Origin: Clostridia bacterium
GTDB lineage: Bacteria; Bacillota; Clostridia; Oscillospirales; CAG-382
Length of the DNA stretch: 64,000 bases
Direction of reading: 5' to 3'
Assembly: GCA_017399965.1 (NCBI GenBank)
Contig: JAFQAP010000027.1
Span: 156,127 to 220,126, forward strand
Shown: positions 1 to 9,021 of the stretch, piece by piece
How positions within the stretch are numbered: position 1 is the first letter of the stretch
Layout: each line of letters starts with the position of its first letter
The notes under the pieces: generated by a model
The model's input: the letters and a program-made list of their open reading frames with translations, nothing else
Told to the model about the DNA's origin: nothing
Databases searched by the model: none
Position numbers and translations under genes: made by a program

Positions 1-746
1 GTACCGCCCAAAACCAGCACCAAGGATGCGGTTAAAGCGATCTTTGTATGCAAAAGACATTTTGAAAGGCGGAAGCGGTTGCGGATAAGATCGTTCCAAA
101 CCAAAAAGCCCGTGCCGCCGATAAGGATAAGAAAAGCCAAGGTAAGAATTATAACAGGGTCGTTTGCCACGGTGGTGAGGGAAGAAAAAGCTTCCGTCCT
201 GCCGAAAAGGTCAAATCCCGCGTTGCAGTATGCGGATATTGAATGAAATACGGAAAACCATATACCCTCGCCCCAGCCTAATTTGGGAACGAATCTGAAA
301 GCAAGTACCGCGGCGGCAACCAACTCTACTAAAAGGGTGCCCAAAACTATATTGCGTACAAAAGCGCTCAGTCCTTCGTCCATACGGTCTGTTCCCGAAG
401 ACTGCATCATAACCTTTCTGTCGTAAAGAGAAAGGCGTTTGCCCGCAAAGAGAAATCCCAGGGAGATAACTGTCATTAACCCCAGCCCGCCGATCTGGAT
501 CATACACAGTATAACAGCCTGTCCGAAGCCCGACCAGCAGGTAAAGGTATCTCTTACAACAAGTCCCGTAACGCAGGTGGCGCTTACCGCGGTGAACAAT
601 GCGTCCCCGAAAGGAACGCTCCCCTCCCCTTTATGTGAAACGGGCAGGGACAAAAGTACGCTTCCCACAAGAATTACCAATATAAAGCTTATGGCGATAA
701 GCTGTGTATGGGTAAAAGAAATCTTCTTTTTTATTTTATTGGGCAT
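1..746 (-). CDS. TrkH/KtrB-family potassium uptake channel subunit (3' part outside window)
   Basis: Membrane subunit of a Trk/Ktr K+ transporter, which works with a cytoplasmic TrkA/KtrA gating protein not seen here. The visible 248 residues begin MPNKIKKKISFTHTQ and contain hydrophobic helices. Two P-loop signatures of the family are visible: SATCVTGL, the first selectivity filter, and HSISAYCNAGF, the second. A GGTGFLVWNDL segment follows the second loop, as in KtrB. The ATG at 746 is preceded by AAGGGG with a long spacing; an in-frame GTG four codons upstream overlaps that site and is less likely. The gene runs off the left edge, so about half of the expected length is missing only because of the window boundary. 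KtrB and TrkH cannot be separated from this half. Confidence 0.88.
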   Translation of the reverse strand, partial: MPNKIKKKISFTHTQLIAISFILVILVGSVLLSLPVSHKGEGSVPFGDALFTAVSATCVTGLVVRDTFTCWSGFGQAVILCMIQIGGLGLMTVISLGFLFAGKRLSLYDRKVMMQSSGTDRMDEGLSAFVRNIVLGTLLVELVAAAVLAFRFVPKLGWGEGIWFSVFHSISAYCNAGFDLFGRTEAFSSLTTVANDPVIILTLAFLILIGGTGFLVWNDLIRNRFRLSKCLLHTKIALTASLVLVLGG

Positions 747-787
747 AGACGCTGTCACCCCTTAAAGAACTGTCTTTTTATGCTTAT

Positions 788-816
788 ATTATACCCCTAA
801 CGCTTATGTATGTCAA
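788..816 (-). promoter_or_regulatory. SigmaA-type promoter of the TrkH/KtrB gene
   Basis: Reading the minus strand, TTGACA (811-816) and TATAAT (788-793) are separated by exactly 17 bases. This predicts a short leader of roughly 35 bases before the ATG at 746. The promoter sits immediately after the terminator of the preceding methyltransferase gene, so the two genes are separate transcripts. Confidence 0.8.
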
Positions 817-822
817 CACAAA

Positions 823-857
823 ATCACCCCAAGGAGCCTGCGTTTCCTTGGGGTGAT
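823..857 (-). terminator. Rho-independent terminator of the methyltransferase unit
   Basis: Perfect 13-bp inverted repeat (823-835 and 845-857) with a 9-base loop, just past the stop codon at 862. The T-tract on the minus strand is interrupted (ATTTTGTGTT). The stem carries the CACCCCAAG/CTTGGGGTG sequence that recurs in hairpins near 17.5 kb and 37.3 kb. Confidence 0.75.
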
Positions 858-861
858 CTGC

Positions 862-1578
862 TTATTTTAGTACTATATACATTTTTTCGCTTGTTTCGCT
901 TTGGGGCGAAAAATCCTTTTCGCCGTAAACAAAAACTTGTGTAAAGCCTGCTTTGCGGGCGCAGGAAGAAAACTTTTCTGCAGAAAAATACTTTTGCAGA
1001 GTGGTTTCGTCCTCTCTTGAATAAACCCCGTCCTCTTCGGCAAACATAGTAAGGTAAAAGGCGCATTTTTCCTTTTCACCGTCCCAGGCGTTTTGCCAGA
1101 CCAGCATATCCTCATCCACCTCGTAAACGAAGGCGTTATCACCGTACACCTTCTCATAACGGTAAAGGCTGTTTATATCGCATACCATTACCCCGCCGTT
1201 TTCCATATAAAGACGGCAGAGAGAAAGTGTCTTTACAAGCTCCTTTTCCGAAGAAAGATAATTAAGGGTATCAAAAGAGCACACTATGCCCTGCACCGTG
1301 CCGTACAGCTCGAAAGAGCGCATATCCTGATTAAGCAGCAGCACATCCTTGCCGTAGGTGTTTTCACGGGCGCACATAAGCATTTCGGGAGAGATATCCA
1401 CTCCCACCATATCATAGCCCATATCTGCCAGCAGGGCGGTTATTCCGCCCGTGCCGCAGCCAAGGTCAAGTACTTCTTTTACGGTAATATCCGAATGCTT
1501 TTCAAAGCATTTTTTTACAAAGGAAGCGTACGGCGCATATTGGTCGCCGTTTACGGTGTCGTATACAAGCTCTATCAT
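862..1578 (-). CDS. Class I SAM-dependent methyltransferase, substrate unknown
   Basis: 238 residues with a Rossmann methyltransferase fold. Motif I is VLDLGCGTGGIT at about residues 37-48, and VGVDISPEML follows with the acidic residue that binds the ribose of SAM. Closest in look to the small Methyltransf_25/UbiE-like proteins of Firmicutes; nothing in the sequence names the substrate. The start codon overlaps the stop of the upstream lipoprotein gene by one base (TAATG), so translation is probably coupled. A terminator follows directly. It is the last gene of the murA-side minus-strand group. Confidence 0.8.
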   Translation of the reverse strand: MIELVYDTVNGDQYAPYASFVKKCFEKHSDITVKEVLDLGCGTGGITALLADMGYDMVGVDISPEMLMCARENTYGKDVLLLNQDMRSFELYGTVQGIVCSFDTLNYLSSEKELVKTLSLCRLYMENGGVMVCDINSLYRYEKVYGDNAFVYEVDEDMLVWQNAWDGEKEKCAFYLTMFAEEDGVYSREDETTLQKYFSAEKFSSCARKAGFTQVFVYGEKDFSPQSETSEKMYIVLK

Positions 1579-4142
1579 TATTCAACGGTGACGGTTATTC
1601 TGCCGTATGCGGAACGGCCTGCCATCCCGTAATCGGCAACAACTTCGAACCAGTCCTCACCGGTGAAGCCTTCATAAGGAATATAAGTGAAGGTGCCGTC
1701 TGCATTTACGGAAACAGAACCGTTTGCCGCACTTACCGCAAGGCGTATGCCTTCGGTAGGCATGGTGGATTCGGGAATGATAAGGGTTCCCGTTACGGAT
1801 TCTCCTGCTTTGCAGGTTACGTCTTCTGCGCTGGGAGCTTCCTCGGGCACGCCCAACTTACCCTTTATAAACAGATATGTTTCTTTATAAATACAGTTGA
1901 TAGCGGGATTGGTGGAAACGTATGCGTTATAGATAGCGCCGGGCATACCTGCCAGATAGTACATATGTACGGAGTCTGTCATAAATCCGATCTCTGCGCC
2001 TACGTAGAGGTAGCTTCTGTATCTGTCTACCCACTTGACTTCGGAGGTGCTTTCGATCTCGATCTCGATACTCATACCGTAAAGCTCTGCCATCTTTGCC
2101 GCATCGTAAATGCGCTGCAGGGGAACGTCCTCATTAAACGCATAGTTGGGCTGGAGGCAAGCGGTATCGAAGCCGAATTCACGCCAACGGGTGTTACCGG
2201 AAGCGTTGAAATAAGGGATCCAGGTGGTCTGGTAGCCAAGGCTTCTTATGTAATCGCAGATATAATTGCAAAGCTCCTGAACGTGAGGATCGGAGCCGCT
2301 CATTTCCTCTACAAACCAATAGAAGCCGGAAAGACGTACGGAATCGTAGCCTTTTTCCTTAAAGCCTTTTACCTGCTCGTCTACAAACCATTTAAGAACT
2401 GCTTTTCTGTCCTCTATCTTGGTAAAGTCCATCTGCTTGCCGTTAAGCTCGCCGAAGTTCTTTGCGCCGTAAACGGGATAGAAGAGAGAAAGATACGTGC
2501 CCACGGAATAATCTTCGCCGATCTCGGGAAGAGCTTGCTTCATTTCGTCAACTGCGGCGTCAAGCGCGTCGAAGTTGTAGTCTGCCATAAACTGCCAATC
2601 GATCCAAGCCTGCCACTCTTCTCTGGTAAGCTCTTTTTTCTGTCCGCCGGAATAGAGATACTTAACGTAAGGCAGATACATAAAGCCATCGAAATAAGTA
2701 TCCTTTATCTCGCCCTTTTCAAGATAAGCAACGTATGCAAGATACTGTTCCTTGGTAACCTTTACTTCGTTGGGGCAGAGGTAGGAAAGCACTACGTCGT
2801 GCATACCGTCGTACTGGTCGGGAGTGCCGTAGCCGGAGCTTACGGAGGGAGCCTTTATGGGAGTTTCGGAGGGGTGAGCGGCGTTTTTGCCGTTGCAATT
2901 ACCGAAAACTTCGATCTCGTCAAGATAAATATGTGCGGCAATAGAGAAGGATACTTTTACGTATCTTGCTTTATACGCTTTATCAAGCTTGCCGCCGAAA
3001 CTGACCTTTGCACTGGATGCATCGGAGGTATTTTTCTCCTCGTAAACGGTGTACCATTCATCGCCGTCCAGAGAAACGGAAACGGAAACGGTATCGGGCA
3101 GGCGGATTCCGGGGCCGTGGGAAGCGAGGAAGCCTATCTTAACTTCGTCCACAGCGGCAATTCCGCCGAGATCAAAAACAGCAACTCTGCCGGTACCGTG
3201 GGTATTGCGGAACCAATTCTGGTCGCCCATTTCAGCACGGGAAGCGTACTTACCGTCGGTAAGCTTGCCGGTGGAGGGAAGAGTGTTATAATTGGAATTG
3301 ATATAATCGGTGCCCACGTCGGTAAGGGCTTCGTATGTAAGAGGACTTACGCCGAGAAGGAGGTTTTTGCGGTCGGTACCGCCTTCAAGATAAACCTCTT
3401 CATCTATAACGGGAACGGACTGAGCGCCGTAATATGTGTTGATACCGCTCATCTTTTCGGCAGTTGAGGGACCGAAGGTGTATACGGAGATCTCATCAAG
3501 CAGCATATATTCGTTTTTAATTCCCTCGAAGGTGAATTTAACGTATCTTGCGCTTACAACACCCTGAATATTTACACATATAAGGTGCTTTGCTTTATCG
3601 TTCTCGTTGCCGGAGAACTGGTAAATACCTATGTCCTTCCAATTTTCACCGTCGTCGGAAATGCTTACGAACACCGCTTCGCAAACATCTACGTTGTATT
3701 CTGTATTTTTGCAGGTGGACGCTTCGAAATCGCTTATGTTTTCTTTAACTTCGCCAAGGTCTACCACTACTTGCGCGCCTGCGCCGGTAACTGCCATCCA
3801 GCCCGTCTTTACAAACTTGTAGTGAGTTTCCTTAAACTCGCCGTCGGTAAGGGGCTTTCCCTTGTTGGGGAACTTTTCGTTATCGCCGCTGGAAACGGTA
3901 TATTCCTTGTTTTTCGCAAGGTTGACACGCTCGCCGTCTCTGTCGGCTTCGCCTGTTATAGCGGAGGTTCTGTCTGCAAGCATTTTATCTACACTCTCTT
4001 TGGTAAGAGTATAATCAACGCCCTGAGGACCTTCGTTTTCGGAAACGGTGCCGCTTATATCGGTAATGCTCTCGTCACCGCCGGGAGTGCAGGCGGAAAG
4101 AAGCAACAACGCCGCGATAAACACACACATAAGCTTTTTCAT
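1578..4142 (-). CDS. Large lipoprotein with discoidin-like domains, DUF4855 and a C-terminal Ig-like domain
   Basis: 854 residues. The N-terminus MKKLMCVFIAALLLLSAC is a lipoprotein signal with its lipobox Cys, so the protein should be anchored outside the membrane. Two galactose-binding/F5-8-type beta-sandwich segments appear (about residues 70-220 and 255-400), each with a DxDGxxW-type strand. They are followed by a DUF4855-like core (about 430-760) with many aromatic residues, and a final beta domain with the pattern NADGTFTYIP typical of cadherin/Big-like repeats. Such architecture suggests glycan binding or processing at the cell surface; no enzymatic activity is established. The ATG at 4142 is chosen because AAAGGAG lies at good spacing; 20 more codons upstream are open but lie in the murA terminator region. 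Confidence 0.75.
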   Translation of the reverse strand: MKKLMCVFIAALLLLSACTPGGDESITDISGTVSENEGPQGVDYTLTKESVDKMLADRTSAITGEADRDGERVNLAKNKEYTVSSGDNEKFPNKGKPLTDGEFKETHYKFVKTGWMAVTGAGAQVVVDLGEVKENISDFEASTCKNTEYNVDVCEAVFVSISDDGENWKDIGIYQFSGNENDKAKHLICVNIQGVVSARYVKFTFEGIKNEYMLLDEISVYTFGPSTAEKMSGINTYYGAQSVPVIDEEVYLEGGTDRKNLLLGVSPLTYEALTDVGTDYINSNYNTLPSTGKLTDGKYASRAEMGDQNWFRNTHGTGRVAVFDLGGIAAVDEVKIGFLASHGPGIRLPDTVSVSVSLDGDEWYTVYEEKNTSDASSAKVSFGGKLDKAYKARYVKVSFSIAAHIYLDEIEVFGNCNGKNAAHPSETPIKAPSVSSGYGTPDQYDGMHDVVLSYLCPNEVKVTKEQYLAYVAYLEKGEIKDTYFDGFMYLPYVKYLYSGGQKKELTREEWQAWIDWQFMADYNFDALDAAVDEMKQALPEIGEDYSVGTYLSLFYPVYGAKNFGELNGKQMDFTKIEDRKAVLKWFVDEQVKGFKEKGYDSVRLSGFYWFVEEMSGSDPHVQELCNYICDYIRSLGYQTTWIPYFNASGNTRWREFGFDTACLQPNYAFNEDVPLQRIYDAAKMAELYGMSIEIEIESTSEVKWVDRYRSYLYVGAEIGFMTDSVHMYYLAGMPGAIYNAYVSTNPAINCIYKETYLFIKGKLGVPEEAPSAEDVTCKAGESVTGTLIIPESTMPTEGIRLAVSAANGSVSVNADGTFTYIPYEGFTGEDWFEVVADYGMAGRSAYGRITVTVE

Positions 4143-4164
4143 AATCGGTTCTCCTTTGTTTTGT

Positions 4165-4200
4165 AAATAAAAAGCGGGAGCGGCAGTACACCGTCCCCGC
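4165..4200 (-). terminator. Probable terminator after murA
   Basis: GCGGG...CCCGC stem of about 10 bp with two mismatched positions (4174-4200), followed on the minus strand by TTTTTATTT. It lies between the murA stop (4211) and the DUF4855 lipoprotein start, so read-through to the lipoprotein may be partial. Confidence 0.6.
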
Positions 4201-4210
4201 AAAAATTAAA

Positions 4211-5503
4211 CTATATTACTCTTTGAGCATTGCTTCCGTCGGGCACGTATATCTTTTTAATATCCGCACCTACGCCGCGGAGCTTTTCCACAAGATGCTC
4301 ATAACCACGCTCGATATGGTAAATATTATCTATAACGGTCTCGCCCTCTGTTGCCAGCGCGGCAATTACCATTGCGGCGCCTGCGCGCAGGTCAGAGCAT
4401 TTGACAGCGGCGGGCTTTAAGGGCTTTCCTCCCTCTATGACCGCCTTCCTTCCGTCCACCGTAATGACAGCGCCCATTCGGGTAAGCTCTTCTACGTATT
4501 TAAAGCGGGTATCCCAAACGCCCTCAGTAAGAATGCTGGTGCCCTGTGCAAGACAAAGCAAAACGCATATCTGGGGGTTCATATCCGTGGGATAGCCGGG
4601 GTACGGCATTGTCTTTACGTTTATTCTGCGTAAAGGTTCCGTTACAGCCTTTACACGCACCGCATCGCCGTAATCTTCTATCTCTACACCCATTTCCTCC
4701 AATTTTGCGGTAATGGATTCAAGATGCTTGGGAATTACGTTTTCTATGGTAAGATCGCTTCCCGTTGCGGCGGCAGCCATCATAAAGGTGCCCGCTTCTA
4801 TCATATCCGGAATAATTGCGTAAGTAACGCCGTGGAGCTCTTCCACGCCGCGGATCTTAATAACGTCTGTTCCCGCGCCGGAAATATCCGCTCCGCAGGT
4901 GTTAAGGAAATTGGCTACGTCAACTATATGGGGTTCTTTTGCTGCATTGTCGATAACCGTTAAGCCCTTTGCCATTACAGCCGCCAGCATAATGTTTATG
5001 GTAGCGCCTACGGAAACGATATCCATATATATGGAAGAGCCGGTAAGTCCTTCGGGAGCGACGCAGTTAATGCATCCGTCCACTACCTCTACCTTTGCGC
5101 CCAGCGCCTCAAAGCCTTTGATATGCTGGTCGATAGGTCTTACACCGAAATCGCATCCGCCGGGGCAAGCGGCACGGGAGGTTCCGAACCTGCCCAATTC
5201 TGCGCCCACAACGTAATAAGATGCTCTCATACTGCGAGCCAGCTCATACGGCGTGGTGCCGGGACGCACTCCTGCGGTGTCTATCTCCACCGTGGTGCGG
5301 TCAAGCATTTTTACCTTTGCGCCCAAAGCGGAGAGAATATCCAAAGCAGCCTTTATATCGCTTATTTCGGGAAGGTTTTCTATAACGCATTTATCCCCCA
5401 CCAGAATGGTACCCAGCAGAATGGGGAGGGCGGCGTTTTTCATACCGCCAACAGTTATACTGCCGTGAAGACGTTTTCCGCCTGTGACAGAGATCTTTTC
5501 CAT
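4211..5503 (-). CDS. murA: UDP-N-acetylglucosamine 1-carboxyvinyltransferase
   Basis: First committed step of peptidoglycan synthesis: transfer of enolpyruvate from PEP to UDP-GlcNAc, in the cytoplasm. At 430 residues the protein has normal family length. The substrate-binding Lys-Asn pair is in GGMKNAALP (K22, N23). The PEP-attacking Cys is C117, in PGGCDFGVRPIDQH, so fosfomycin sensitivity would be expected. Firmicutes often carry two murA paralogues; which one this is cannot be told here. AAAGGTG precedes the ATG and a strong promoter lies upstream. Confidence 0.96.
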   Translation of the reverse strand: MEKISVTGGKRLHGSITVGGMKNAALPILLGTILVGDKCVIENLPEISDIKAALDILSALGAKVKMLDRTTVEIDTAGVRPGTTPYELARSMRASYYVVGAELGRFGTSRAACPGGCDFGVRPIDQHIKGFEALGAKVEVVDGCINCVAPEGLTGSSIYMDIVSVGATINIMLAAVMAKGLTVIDNAAKEPHIVDVANFLNTCGADISGAGTDVIKIRGVEELHGVTYAIIPDMIEAGTFMMAAAATGSDLTIENVIPKHLESITAKLEEMGVEIEDYGDAVRVKAVTEPLRRINVKTMPYPGYPTDMNPQICVLLCLAQGTSILTEGVWDTRFKYVEELTRMGAVITVDGRKAVIEGGKPLKPAAVKCSDLRAGAAMVIAALATEGETVIDNIYHIERGYEHLVEKLRGVGADIKKIYVPDGSNAQRVI

Positions 5504-5546
5504 TTATATACACCTTTCGGATATGTTTTCATAAATACTCTATAAT

Positions 5547-5575
5547 ATAATATACGGAAAAATTGATTTTGTCAA
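5547..5575 (-). promoter_or_regulatory. SigmaA-type promoter of murA
   Basis: On the minus strand TTGACA (5570-5575), 17-base spacer, TATTAT (5547-5552). It lies back to back with the rnj promoter in the 217-base divergent intergenic region, which holds no other recognisable feature. Confidence 0.75.
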
Positions 5576-5616
5576 GGGTTTAGCCGTTAATACATAATAT
5601 GCGACATAAAATCAAC

Positions 5617-5645
5617 TTGACAAAACAATTGTTTTGCTTCATAAT
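5617..5645 (+). promoter_or_regulatory. SigmaA-type promoter of the RNase J gene
   Basis: TTGACA (5617-5622), 17-base spacer, CATAAT (5640-5645), giving a leader of about 70 bases before the ATG at 5721. Confidence 0.65.
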
Positions 5646-5720
5646 ATATAAAGGTAGATTTTGGAATTTGACGCTGCAGGCGTTACACATACATAAATTT
5701 TGTTTTAGAAAGGATAAAAA

Positions 5721-7448
5721 ATGGCTAAGAAAAAAGAAAAAGAAACAGCCAAAAAGGAAACCAAGAAAGCGGACAAAGGTGAAAAATTAAAGGTAATACC
5801 CATAGGCGGCGTTGACGGAATAGGAATGAACATGACCCTGCTGGAGCACGGCGAAGATCTGATCGCCGTGGACTGCGGCGTGGCTTTCCCCGAAGACGAT
5901 ATGCCGGGTGTGGATCTGGTAATACCCGATTTCACCTATATTTTGCGAAACGAAGATAATTTCCGCGGGCTTATACTCACCCACGGGCACGAAGACCATA
6001 TCGGCGCGGTGCCCTACCTGCTCAAGCAGATAAACGTACCCGTATACGGCACCCCTCTCACTCTGGGTATACTGCGCCTAAAGCTGGCGGAGCACGGTAT
6101 CAAAAACCCCGACCTGCGTGAGGTCTTCCCCGGAGAAACGGTGTCTTTCGGCGATGCGTTTGACGTGGAATTTATAAAGGTAAACCATTCTATTCCCGAT
6201 GCGGTGGCGTTGTGCATAACCACCCCCGTGGGAAGAGTTATCCACACGGGAGATTTTAAAATAGACCTTACCCCCACCAAGGGAGATGAGCCTATTGACC
6301 TTTACCGTCTGGCATCATTGGGGCACAAGGGTGTAAAGCTGCTTATGGCAGATTCCACAAACGCGGAAAGAGAAGGCTGTACCCCCTCCGAAAGCGTGGT
6401 GGGCAATTCATTCGACAAGCTGTTTTACGGTTGTGAAAAGCGTATAGTTATTGCCACCTTTTCCTCCAACGTGCACCGTATACAGCAGGTTATTAACGCG
6501 GCGGTGAAATACGGCAGAAAGGTTGCCGTTACGGGCAGAAGTATGCTTAACGTGCTTAAAGCCGCCACGGAACTGGGATATATGCACGTGCCCGAGGGAA
6601 CTATAATAGACCCTGCGGAAATGCGCCTTTATAAGGACAGCCAGCTCACCCTGCTTACCACAGGCAGCCAGGGCGAGCGTATGAGCGGACTTTACCGTAT
6701 GGCAAACGGAGAACATTCCGTAGTTGCGCTGGGCGCAAACGATATTGTTATCTTATCCGCATCCGCTATTCCCGGCAACGAAAAATTGATCGGAAACATT
6801 ATAAACGGATTATACAAATTGGGCGTCGAGGTCCTTACGGTGGACACCGAGGAATCGGTACACGTTTCGGGACACGCCTGCAGAGAAGAATTAAAGCTGA
6901 TGCACGCCCTTACCAAGCCGGAATTCTTTATTCCCCTTCACGGCGAATACAAGCATTTGTGCGCCCACGCATCTCTTGCCCGCGAAATGGGTATGAAGAG
7001 CAAAAATATTATGATCCCCGAAAACGGAAAGATAATAGAAGTGGGCAAGCGCGGTCTTGCATGGGGAAACAGCGTGCCCGCAGAGCAGGTGCTGGTGGAC
7101 GGCTACGGCGTGGGCGACGTGGGCGCCGCAGTTTTGAAGGACAGACTTCATCTGGCGGAGGACGGTATTATAGTGGTATCCGCCACCGTGGATTTCACCA
7201 TATCCGAAATGACCGCAGGCCCCGAAATTATAACACGCGGCTTTGTATACGCAAAGGAAAACGGACAGCTGCTTGAAGAGCTTACGGACAAAGCGGCAGA
7301 GTTGATACGCAAAGCCGTATACAACGGAAAGCCGGATATGTTTGCTTTGAAAGAACGGGTAAAAACCGCCCTTTCCTCTTATATTTACAGCAAAACAAAA
7401 AAGAAGCCCATAGTGCTTCCCGTATTTACAGAAAACGAACTATATTAG
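5721..7448 (+). CDS. rnj: Ribonuclease J
   Basis: 5'-to-3' exoribonuclease/endonuclease of the metallo-beta-lactamase beta-CASP family, central to mRNA decay and rRNA maturation in Firmicutes. 575 residues. The zinc ligands are in LTHGHEDHIGA (H88, H90, D92, H93), with further ligands in HTGDFKID and HVSGHA. The beta-CASP region starts near residue 210, and the C-terminal domain ends KKKPIVLPVF. The first 20 residues are almost all Lys, Glu and Ala, an unstructured extension of the usual start. AGAAAGGA precedes the ATG. One rnj copy is visible, so rnjA and rnjB cannot be distinguished. Confidence 0.95.
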   Translation: MAKKKEKETAKKETKKADKGEKLKVIPIGGVDGIGMNMTLLEHGEDLIAVDCGVAFPEDDMPGVDLVIPDFTYILRNEDNFRGLILTHGHEDHIGAVPYLLKQINVPVYGTPLTLGILRLKLAEHGIKNPDLREVFPGETVSFGDAFDVEFIKVNHSIPDAVALCITTPVGRVIHTGDFKIDLTPTKGDEPIDLYRLASLGHKGVKLLMADSTNAEREGCTPSESVVGNSFDKLFYGCEKRIVIATFSSNVHRIQQVINAAVKYGRKVAVTGRSMLNVLKAATELGYMHVPEGTIIDPAEMRLYKDSQLTLLTTGSQGERMSGLYRMANGEHSVVALGANDIVILSASAIPGNEKLIGNIINGLYKLGVEVLTVDTEESVHVSGHACREELKLMHALTKPEFFIPLHGEYKHLCAHASLAREMGMKSKNIMIPENGKIIEVGKRGLAWGNSVPAEQVLVDGYGVGDVGAAVLKDRLHLAEDGIIVVSATVDFTISEMTAGPEIITRGFVYAKENGQLLEELTDKAAELIRKAVYNGKPDMFALKERVKTALSSYIYSKTKKKPIVLPVFTENELY

Positions 7449-7480
7449 TACCCCTAATAAGTTTTAACAGAGGTTGAAGA

Positions 7481-8182
7481 ATGAAAACCGTACTCATAAC
7501 CGGCGCATCCCGCGGGATTGGTGAAGCCTGCGCAAGAATATTCGGCGAAAAGGGCTGGAAGGTCTACCTTAACTGCCGAAATAACGTTCAGATGCTTGAA
7601 GAATTGCAAAAAGATATCCCCGAAAGCGTAGTTTTACCCTTTGACGTATCCGATAAAAAAGCGGTGCACCACACTTTAAACGATCTGCATATAGACTGCC
7701 TTGTAAACAACGCGGGAATTTCTCTCTTTTCCCCCTTTGATGCGGTTACGGATGAGCAGGAAAACGCCCTTTACGGCACAAACCTTTTCGGTGTTTTAAA
7801 CTGCTCCCGTGCAGTGCTTCCGGGGATGATACGCCGCAAAAGCGGTTGTATTATAAACATTTCTTCTATGTGGGGGGAAACGGGCGGAAGCTGTGAGGTG
7901 GACTATTCCGCCGCAAAGGGTGCGGTGATCGCCTTTACAAAGGCGCTGGCGAAGGAAGTCGGTCCCTCCGATATCCGCGTCAACTGCGTTTGCCCCGGTG
8001 TGATCGATACGGATATGAACGCCCACCTTTCCGTTGCGGATGTAAACGCCCTTGTTGAAGAGATCCCGCTGGAGCGCCTTGGCAGAGCCGAGGACGTGGC
8101 AGAGGCGGTGTACTTCCTCGCCTCCGAAAAAGCGTCCTATATAACCGGCGCCGTCCTGGACGTCAACGGCGGAATAATATAA
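7481..8182 (+). CDS. Short-chain dehydrogenase/reductase, FabG-like
   Basis: 233 residues. NAD(P)-binding TGASRGIG at about 7-14, NNAG at about 82, catalytic Ser in NISSMWGETGG, and the YxxxK pair in DYSAAK. The C-terminal LDVNGG is typical of 3-oxoacyl-ACP reductases and related sugar or steroid reductases. Position 32 bases after rnj without a terminator suggests co-transcription. No fatty acid synthesis genes are adjacent, so calling it fabG would be a guess. An AGAGG site precedes the ATG. Confidence 0.85.
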   Translation: MKTVLITGASRGIGEACARIFGEKGWKVYLNCRNNVQMLEELQKDIPESVVLPFDVSDKKAVHHTLNDLHIDCLVNNAGISLFSPFDAVTDEQENALYGTNLFGVLNCSRAVLPGMIRRKSGCIINISSMWGETGGSCEVDYSAAKGAVIAFTKALAKEVGPSDIRVNCVCPGVIDTDMNAHLSVADVNALVEEIPLERLGRAEDVAEAVYFLASEKASYITGAVLDVNGGII

Positions 8183-8189
8183 CTCAACT

Positions 8190-8220
8190 CAAAAAGCTCC
8201 CGAAAAATCGGGAGCTTTTG
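8190..8220. terminator. Bidirectional rho-independent terminator
   Basis: The stem AAAAGCTCCCGA / TCGGGAGCTTTT, with A-rich and T-rich ends, sits between two convergent genes: the SDR gene ending at 8182 and the lipoprotein gene ending at 8225. It can serve both. Confidence 0.85.
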
Positions 8221-8224
8221 ATAT

Positions 8225-9007
8225 TTATTCTTCCTCGGATGTGTCGTACCATTCGCCGGTTTCAAAATCATACGGCAATTCTTCCGGTGTTAAAAATCCG
8301 TATTTAATCAGCGCACGGTCGGTCATATACCTATGCCAAGATGTTTCCCAATCTTCCATTATTCCTACGGGGAAATCTGTATATTGCAAATCCTTGTCAA
8401 GCGGCAAAGTGTACGGCATCACGAACGAAAGCCCTTCTTCCTCTTTCGACTCGTACAAAGCAACGATGTGATATGCACCCGGTTCTGCCATATTTATAAA
8501 ATATCCGTAAACACGAAGTTCATAAGTTTCGTCTTCTTGCGGCAACCAAATTGCTACGTCATAAGCATTAACAACATCGCCGGAATCGGCAGTCCACAAT
8601 TCGTTTTTATCCAAAACCTTTACGATCTGCAATCTGTATTCCGCATAGCCGTGTCTTTCAGGAAACAGGGAAATATCTATCAGCCGTATTACCGCTATAC
8701 ACGCTGCCGAATTCCGTTCCGTCCCCCGCTCCAACAAACGCTCTGCGTCACCCACATGGGTCATAAATGCCGGCTCAAACGTTGGCGGGTGCAAATTAGT
8801 GTCGTATTTCGAAACTATCTTATCGGCAACAAAGGGAACCTCGCTTATTTCGGGTAAAAGCGAGCTTTCTTCTTCGCTTACTTCGGAAACGCCCTGATTG
8901 CTGTTTTCATTCGAAGCACTCGGCGTTTCAATGCTCTGGCAAGCAGAAAATACCGTCAAAAGCGTACTTAAAAAAAGAATTATTATAAATATAAATGCTT
9001 TTTTCAT
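8225..9007 (-). CDS. Lipoprotein of unknown function, encoded with a metzincin-like protease
   Basis: 260 residues. The lipoprotein signal is MKKAFIFIIILFLSTLLTVF followed by SACQS. After a Ser/Glu-rich linker, a single beta-rich domain (about 85-200) has the pattern VIRLIDIS...YRLQIVKVL...ELRVYGYF...GAYHIVALY, which resembles the small OB-fold-like domains that begin with alternating strands. The tail is very acidic. The gene lies 14 bases after the metzincin gene in the same direction. A role as partner, substrate or inhibitor of that protease is inference only. The ATG at 9007 is chosen for its AAAGGAG site. Codon usage is AT-richer than in flanking genes. Confidence 0.6.
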   Translation of the reverse strand: MKKAFIFIIILFLSTLLTVFSACQSIETPSASNENSNQGVSEVSEEESSLLPEISEVPFVADKIVSKYDTNLHPPTFEPAFMTHVGDAERLLERGTERNSAACIAVIRLIDISLFPERHGYAEYRLQIVKVLDKNELWTADSGDVVNAYDVAIWLPQEDETYELRVYGYFINMAEPGAYHIVALYESKEEEGLSFVMPYTLPLDKDLQYTDFPVGIMEDWETSWHRYMTDRALIKYGFLTPEELPYDFETGEWYDTSEEE

Positions 9008-9021
9008 AATTGTTTCTCCTT

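Noticed and set aside
1965..3467. 500-codon open frame on the plus strand
   Set aside because: It is antisense to the DUF4855 lipoprotein gene, which has a signal peptide, ribosome binding site and domains. Long antisense frames are frequent throughout this window because of codon bias.
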